NCBI GenBank assembly: GCA_013397935.1
Contig: VZRN01011461.1
Span: 230,318-294,317 of the forward strand
Reading direction: 5' to 3'
DNA length: 64,000 bases
Source of the DNA: Dasyornis broadbenti
Taxonomy: Eukaryota; Chordata; Aves; Passeriformes; Dasyornithidae
The notes under the pieces are model-generated. The model saw only the letters and a program-made list of their open reading frames with translations. It was not told the origin of the DNA and did no database searches. Each line of letters begins with the position of its first letter. Position 1 is the first letter of the stretch. Shown here in pieces: positions 57,001 to 64,000 of the stretch. The translations under genes were made by a program, and so were the position numbers.

Positions 57001-60000
57001 ACGCCAAGGCAGCCTGCAGGGAAGGCAAGGCTGGCTTCCCCACTCAGAGCTGCCTGCTGGCCTGTCTGCCTCCCTCCCTCCCTGTTGCTTCCTCTCCAGC
57101 TCTCCTCCAATGCACTGTATTTGTACTGCTCACTCACCCCAGGGTGGGAGGGATGAGAAGGGCTCGGACAGCCTGGAGATGGGCTTGGGGAGGACAGACT
57201 TCAGAAGTCACAGCAGGCTCTGGCTCTGACTGTCCTGCAATGGGCAGTCCTGCAGTGACTTCAGGATCTGGAGTTGCCTCAGTCTTGTTTTAGGCCTAAC
57301 CATTTTTAAGACTTGTCTTTGCAAAACAACGAGGTAGGTGAGCAGAGATGCTGCTGGTTTAGGAACAGCCTGCCTACTTAAATTACAGATTTGCCACAGA
57401 ACACCAGTACAAATGATTAGGCAGTATCACCCTGGCTTAAGCTGTCAAAGAATTCCTAACATTCTCCAATATTAGATTCTTGTTCTTAACTGCCAGCTAG
57501 ACTGCAGGGGGCCAGTCCCACAAACACAAATTAATTACATCAGCTGTAATTCACACCTCTGGATCTGTTTGGTAAGCGCTTTTTCATAAGGCATTTGGGG
57601 GGAAAAAATCTAGTAGTGTATCACATTGAACTATAGATTTCTGTTGTGGAAGGAGCACTACACAGGTTAGGCTTAGGGCTACCCTAAACCCCGATACCCC
57701 AGCAGGTGAATTCAAGCAGAGAGTTTATTTCAGAGCATGACTCTCTCCATCAACTCGCAGAATCCAACCAGACACCTCTAAGATCTGCAACAGCAGCAAA
57801 AAAACAGCCATAAGGAGTGCTCAGCTCATCATCCTCAGTCTGTAGCCCAGAATTCAGTCCCCTTCATGCACCAGGGCTCAGAGACTCAGGAGCTTCCCAG
57901 CCACTGCTGAGAGATATCCCTGTCCACCATCCAATCACACCAACGGAAAGGTGGAAAGACACTGAGGAAGATGCTGTTCCACAAGGGCTGGAAAATCCCC
58001 CACCCTAATACAAGTCCTGATGTTTCCCCGCCTCAGCTGAGTGAGCAGGGGCCTCCAAACACCAGTCCTGTGCAAACAACACAGGAGAAGTGTTTTGGCT
58101 GTGGCAACCTTTGCAGTATGACCTTGAGGCAAGGAACACATGGCTGCTGGCGAGCCTGTGGAGAGCCAGCTCGGCATCCCACTGCACCCGCTGTAGAGGT
58201 GACAGACATGTGTGTAGGGCAAGGCCAGGTAACTGCACAGTCGTTCCCACTGCCCAGCACCCCGCAGGGAAACTGGGAAAGACTTGGTCAATCTTATGCT
58301 GGTGCAAGGACAATGCAATTTTCCTATAATTCACTAGAAAGAAACTGCAGAGTGGCTTGGTTTGCTCAGAGGAGAACTTCCCATCGCACATGGTGACGGC
58401 CGAGCAAGGAGGAGACCCAGCCATGTCCGAGCAGTCCAGATTAGTCCTGCCTAACCCACACAGCTAAACATCCTAAGGGAAAACTCCATGCTTCCATCTT
58501 CTCCCCAATTCCTTCCTGCTCCTCCAGCCTGGGGACTACAGACAGAGAAAACCACCAGCAGCCCAGCGATGGGTGGGCAAAGCTTTGACGAGTATCAGAT
58601 GATCAGCACCCAGAGGCTGATGGGGAGATAGTGGCCCTAAGCTCATCCTTCTGGAATGGCACGTCAGAAATGTCCGTGGCTTTCTGCTTCCCAGCAGAGT
58701 TGCAGGGGCAGGATGGGGTAGGGGAGCACAAGTTTTAGGCATTTTTTTTGTTCAGTATTCCTACAGCGACCACATGCTGCACAAGAACAACTTCCAAACC
58801 AATTAGAGAATGAAAAAAAAACAACCCAACACTAAGGACTACTTGCTTAAGATAAAAACACCTTATCTCCCAAATGATTTCCCTGACCTTTTGATGCATG
58901 GCAGTTCTCCTCTGAAAAAAAATGAACTATTTACCCAGGGTGGGATTTTCATGAGGGCCTGTAGGTGTGTCAAGGCAAGGTCAGTAAGGAGAGAGGATTT
59001 TTTTTTCATTTTAGGGTTTTTTTAAGGCCAACAGCTACTGTTCGGTAAAGCTAGCAAGGAAAGGTCTAGGCCCTCAGATTACCTTCCTGGTCTACAAGAG
59101 AAGTAAGAAACTGAAAGTCAAACACAGGCTAAGAGTAAATGTTCCAAGTTAAATACATTAATCAATTAGATAATTGGAGTGAGAGTGCTGCTCAGTGCAC
59201 CTGAAAAGGCCAGGAGATGTTAGCGAGGGGAGACATGGCAAAGCTGTAGAGAGGACAACTGCCCTCCATTGAACACTGAGCTTATGTGGTGGTAAAGCAC
59301 TAAGACATGTCAGAAAAGAAATATTCTTTCTTCAGTTTGGCATTTGAAAAATCAAGCAGACAAATGCAGCTTCCAGGTTTAATTTCAGAGGCATCTCCTG
59401 GGCCTCCACATGAATCAGAGCTGCTCCTTGGCATTTATCCCCCAGAAAGGCAGTTTGCAACAACCAGGTGGGTCCCAGTGCTCTGCTTCCTCCAGACCTT
59501 TCAAAAGCAAGCTGCTTTTGACAGAGGAGTTTGTTTGGGATGGCAAAGCCCTCCAGGTGTGCAGGGATCCTGCAGCACCAAGCCTGGGCAAAGGACAGTG
59601 ACCACCTCTGCCCACAGACCCTGCCTGTGGGCCATTGCAGCTACAACAACATGATGGTGCTGATGCAAAGCCAAACTCCTTCTTTGCATAGCCTGGAAAG
59701 AATCCCAGCAATTTCAACGGGAGGCAGTCCCCCTGCCTGCCATCTCCTGTGGATTTTCAGCGCAGCTCCTTGAGGCTGCCGAATGCCAGCTCCATACACT
59801 GCACAAGTGAGTTATTCCAAACATTTTCAGCCCGTGTTGTTGTGCGCTGAGGTAGAGCTGGGCGTGAAGAAAGCATTCGTTGAGTTGACTCTGTTTTACT
59901 CAGCAAGTGGAACAAATTTCATCACCCCCTACAAGTCCATTCTGTTTTCTATTTATACCGCAGCCATTTGGTGCAGGACTCAGAAGCAGCAGGAACAGGT

Positions 60001-61200
60001 GATGTAATGCACTGTACAAACAGCATTCTGTTCATACAGTGGGAAAATAAAGTGCATTCTCTTGGTTTCTTTGATCACACTTAAAACAATCAGATTAGAA
60101 GTCACAGATAACCCAATACATGCTGGAGATGAAAGGGCTCTGGAGAAATAAATCACCCAAAGTTAGATATTAAGCAAGATTTCTCTCTCAACAATCAACT
60201 TATCTGCAGAGAGAGGAGGAATGACCATGTGGTTTCAAAATCCTGCCAGGCATTTTATTTATTTTTATAATACCATAAAGCTACTCCACCCACTTTTTCA
60301 GAATGAACGTTGCATTACACAACACATCAAAGGGACTTTATGGCCTAAATTAAGCAATAAAATAGTTGAGATTGTGCGTTATGCTGAAAATTGGCCTGCT
60401 CCTGGTGCCTGGGAGATGGGAGGTGAACACCACAGGTTCAGAGCATCTGAAGAAAGCTCGGGGCAGTATGGCCTGAGGTATTGAAGTGTGTGGCACTTGC
60501 ATTCAGTAGCCCAAAGTGAAGTTTGAGGCTCTTGGTGCCCATTGTATCCCCCTCTTGCCCAGGGTACCGTACCAACTCAAGCAATGGCATGGGACAGCAG
60601 TGCTGGCATGAAGAGCTGGGACATTAAGAGGATATGGTCCTTCACATCCATAACCTTTAAGGTTTGATTTATAGTCAAAGTTCTGTTGGAAGCTGTGGGC
60701 TTCATGGATGTGGCTCCTCACCTTTGACAGCAAGCCATGCCTTGGGAAAGGAGATGGGAAAACCTCAGGGAAAAGTGTTGGTGGGGCTGAAGCACAGCTG
60801 CACCTCTCACCATCTGGCCACCTCCTGCCTCTCCCACCTTGATCAAAATGATGCAAAAATTAGAAAGAATTAAAACCTCTCTTAAAACATTTTCTGGCTC
60901 ATGTGCATTTTGAATTGAAAAATAGCCAGAAGCTGGGATACTTAAGAGTGATGTGCTGGTGCTAAGCATTTATTTTCCAGGTCTGCCTCATGCCCTTACA
61001 AAGAGAGGTGAGAAATGAGAGGATACCAAGAGAGGAGAAAGTTGGTAGATCCCATTGCTCCAGAGCAGAGAAGGGACTAGGCAGAGTTTCCATTAGAACA
61101 GCTTGGGAGGCACAAGAAAAGTCAACTTGTAAGGACACATGAGCTGGCAGGTCCCACACACCCCAGTGCATGTGTGTCCTTTCCTTCCTGATCTCCAAAC
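48061..61200 (-). other. AXIN1 intron 2, middle part
   Basis: Long unique AT-rich intron. I recognise no gene, no long open frame and no clear transposon. There are small runs such as CAGCAGCAG at 53203 and CTCC repeats at 57069-57081. Confidence 0.65.
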
Positions 61201-61208
61201 AGGGCTTA

Positions 61209-61265
61209 AAAAAAAAAAAAAANNNNNNNNNNNNNNNNNNNNNNNNNNNNNAAAAAAAAAAAAAA
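61209..61265. other. 29-base N gap flanked by A runs
   Basis: There are 29 Ns at 61223-61251 with A runs on both sides. This is most likely an unresolved poly(A) tract. Confidence 0.95.
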
Positions 61266-63923
61266 GTTTAATTAGTTTGGGCCCTATCATGATTTTCTGT
61301 GGCCTGACTCATAGCGTTTGATCTCCCAAAGCTGGTGAGAGGTGTTTGAGCCTGCCCTCAGAGCCCCCGGCGCTCCAGCCAAGCACCAACAATGACTAGA
61401 CAGACTTGAGGGCCACTCCTTCCATCTATCAATAGAGTCACTGTTGGGTGAGCTGACTCACTGCTTTCCCTGAGAACTGTTCGGCACCGGGTTGCCATCA
61501 AAAGAGCAAAACTAAAATTAAATAATTCTATGTTTGCAGACAGTTAATTTAGCAAGAAGAGGGTTTTTATTGTAAGGTTTTCTTTTTAGGAGGCTCCTCC
61601 AAAGAAAGCTTGCGCTGCTGCTTTTGCGTGGCAGAATTGGCCAGGAGCTCCTGGAGGACACACTCAAGTGGCTTTCACTTCTCAGTCATGCTCTAAAGGC
61701 ACAGTGAGGAGGATACTCAAACCCACAGACTGCGTGTAAGGAAAACACAAGTTTTGGGAACCCCAGGTAGAGAAGCAGAGCTGTTCATAAACCAGCCTGC
61801 CTTGCCACAGCACCTTCCAGGCCTGCAGTGGGCAATGAGAGGGTTTTTAATTTCCCTTTGTGTCTCTCCAACCCCTTACACAAAATGTAGAGCCCCAGAC
61901 TGGATGTGTCAGTCTGTGTTATGTCCTCCTGCACCGCTCCCCAGCACTGCACGGGGCCAACACAGCCAAGCCTGGGTGGAGATAAAGGAGGGGTGAACAT
62001 ATCTGGTCTGATGGTTCTATTGCTGCCATAAAATGCAAAACTCACCGGAACTTCAAAGAATTTCCCAGTAAGTTCCCAGCCCCATCTAAGTTCAATTAAG
62101 TAATAACATTTAATGTCTCTGCCAGGACAGATGCGGCTTGGGAAACGATGACAACAAAAGCTTCAGCATGACTGTGCATGACACAGATCCAACAAGACGA
62201 GTTTAGACCTTGGTCACAAAACATATCCCCCAGCCAGGTCACCCCAGGATCTAAGACATTCCCACACATGCCCTGGTCCTGGAGGAATGCCAGCATGGTT
62301 GGGTCAAGGACAGCCACGCAGCAGATGGGACACGAGGACCAACTCCCTGAGCAGAGATGTCCGACTGGGATCAGACATGCTGCAGCATGTCTGCAGCAGA
62401 TCAAGGTTCAGTACAACCCTATTCTCTACAGCCAGGTACCATCACACACCAACAAGGATTGGGATTCTCTGTCTCTATCAGCTTCCTTCAGGCTGCTAAG
62501 CTTTAATTACGTCACATCTCTAAGATAGTAATGAATACCAGCAAGCTCTACAAGGTCTTCTGATTAACTGCATTTAAGCAATTACTTTTAAATCAGCCTA
62601 TTCCTCCTGAAACTTCATGCAATATGACTGAATAAAGAGATTCCACAATCTCGCTAAGAAGACAGCAGCCATCAGAAGACAGTTTTAGGAAAGCACAAGC
62701 CAGACTCTGCACAAGAATACATGAAGATGGTGTTTAAGGTTTCCAGGTTCTTTGAAGGCCTCCAGGACTTCACAGGACAGACCAGTCCCAGCACAAACAG
62801 GTCACCTGATGCAATTACAAGTCGTGGTGGAGTCCCCAAACTTATCTCAATCAGACACTCTTGATTTCCTGTTTGCGGCATTGACAAATAAAAAGGTCTA
62901 CATTACAGGTAATTATACTTCACAGAGGACAACAATTAAGAAATAGCCAATTACATTTTACAAGCGCAGGATAATCAAAAGCTTCCTCAAATATCTAGAG
63001 CTGCAATAAGTACTTAGAAATGGCAACTCCCAACAAATTGCAGGTAATTTAGAGCAATTTACACAGATGACATATTTCCCTATCTGTGCTCAAAACCTAC
63101 AAACTTGGTTCTGAAAAATACTGCAGGAATTCCCGGAACGCAACACTGCTGATTTCTAAAAATAGTTCATTACCTATTTCCACCTTCACTGGCCTTGAAG
63201 GTGAGATGTAGGACTCTGGTCACCACAGTGTAAAGACAAATTAACTACCAGAACACATTTTAGCTCAGGTATTTCAAGAATATGAGGATCATAACATGCA
63301 CACCAAATCTAAACAACAACAAAAATATCTATTCTTTTCATTTATGTTATTTGAAAAATTTGATTTTAATAGTGCATAATTTGATTTAAGCCTTATAATT
63401 TTTAAAGGAACTGTCATGTCCTTTGTGTGCAACCCAATGCTGCAGCTTGCACACAGTCAAGGCAGGAGAACCAGGATCAAAGAGCAAATTAAAAATCATT
63501 AAATGATGGAGAGGAAAGGAAACATGCTTTTTTCATTTACAACTTTTTAAACAGGAGATCTAAAAGCATCCCAAGAGGAGCAGAGAAAGAGAGACAGATA
63601 AGGATGCAACCTAATGTAGATGGGTTGATATAGTACAGCAATTCCATCCCTCACTTTGGGGGCATATTTTTTGCAGGGGAAAAATGCTTTTCTTGCTCCT
63701 ATGGGTTGTTGGAACTGGAGTTTTACCTCAGAGCAAGGTTCTTGTATAGTATTTCATGAATCTCTGCTGTGATGGCTCCCTGTCTCTTGGCCACCAGTCC
63801 AGCTGTTACTGTCATTACTTAAGCACATGAACATATGAGGTTCTGCAGGGCTTGTTGCTGCATCAAAACTGATGGAAGTCCCTCAGGATCTGCTTGGCAG
63901 TTAATTAAGGACTAAAATCAGAG
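61266..63923 (-). other. AXIN1 intron 2, right part
   Basis: Unique AT-rich intron with no recognised exon. The start-codon exon of AXIN1 must lie beyond the window. Confidence 0.65.
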
Positions 63924-64000
63924 AGGTATCGATTGGAAAGGACCTTTGGAGGAGCAGAGTAGTCTAACCTTCAGCCTGAAGTGGGACTACTATCAGCAAC
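63924..64000 (-). mobile_element. CR1 LINE 3' end, cut by window edge
   Basis: The plus strand reads GATTGGAAAGGACCTTTGGA, then AGTCTAACCTTCAGCCTGAAG and GGACTACTATCAGCA. This is the reverse complement of a CR1 tail. It continues past 64000. Confidence 0.75.

Noticed and set aside
1..64000. CRISPR arrays, tRNA or rRNA genes, prophage, operons
   Set aside because: None seen. The window is vertebrate with intron-split genes, and its repeats are CR1, minisatellites and microsatellites.

Overview
This window is vertebrate, and almost certainly avian, genomic DNA. Coding sequence is split into short exons with GT-AG introns, polyadenylation signals follow the genes, and decayed CR1 LINE copies are scattered through the introns. 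The left 11 kb is very GC-rich and gene-dense. From about 11 kb onward the sequence is AT-richer and almost entirely intronic. The order ARHGDIG, PDIA2 and convergent AXIN1 is the one known at human 16p13.3, so this is the bird counterpart of that block. I found no prokaryotic content, no CRISPR array, no phage and no exotic gene system.

Layout: 1-1052 is GC-rich sequence upstream of, or in the first intron of, ARHGDIG. ARHGDIG (+, coding exons 1053-3409) encodes Rho GDP-dissociation inhibitor 3. One exon start appears to be lost at a one-base assembly N. Only about 280 bp separates its poly(A) signal from the PDIA2 start codon. PDIA2 (+, 4002-7722, 11 exons, 540 codons) encodes a pancreas-type protein disulfide isomerase with a signal peptide, two thioredoxin active sites (CGHC and CPHC) and a C-terminal RDEL. 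AXIN1 (-) fills the rest. Its stop codon is at 9968, eight coding exons lie between 9968 and 39595, and the sequence from 39596 to 64000 is its upstream intron. The start-codon exon with the tankyrase-binding and RGS regions is not in the window.

The reading frame joins exactly across every AXIN1 and PDIA2 junction I checked. The AXIN1 exons here carry the GSK3-binding helix, the beta-catenin-binding helix, the His-rich linker, a charged coiled-coil segment and the DIX domain, so they cover most of the Wnt destruction-complex scaffold function. ARHGDIG controls Rho GTPase membrane cycling. PDIA2 folds secretory proteins in the endoplasmic reticulum. The three genes are neighbours by synteny and not parts of one pathway.

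Best leads for a second look: the lost segment of ARHGDIG, two adjacent RFX X-box motifs in an ARHGDIG intron, the CPHC second active site of PDIA2, the apparent absence of the AXIN1 36-residue cassette exon together with a CAGCAG tandem acceptor downstream, and two CpG-dense blocks inside AXIN1 introns that look like regulatory elements. Exon calls come from reading splice sites and matching protein families from memory; no alignment was run.
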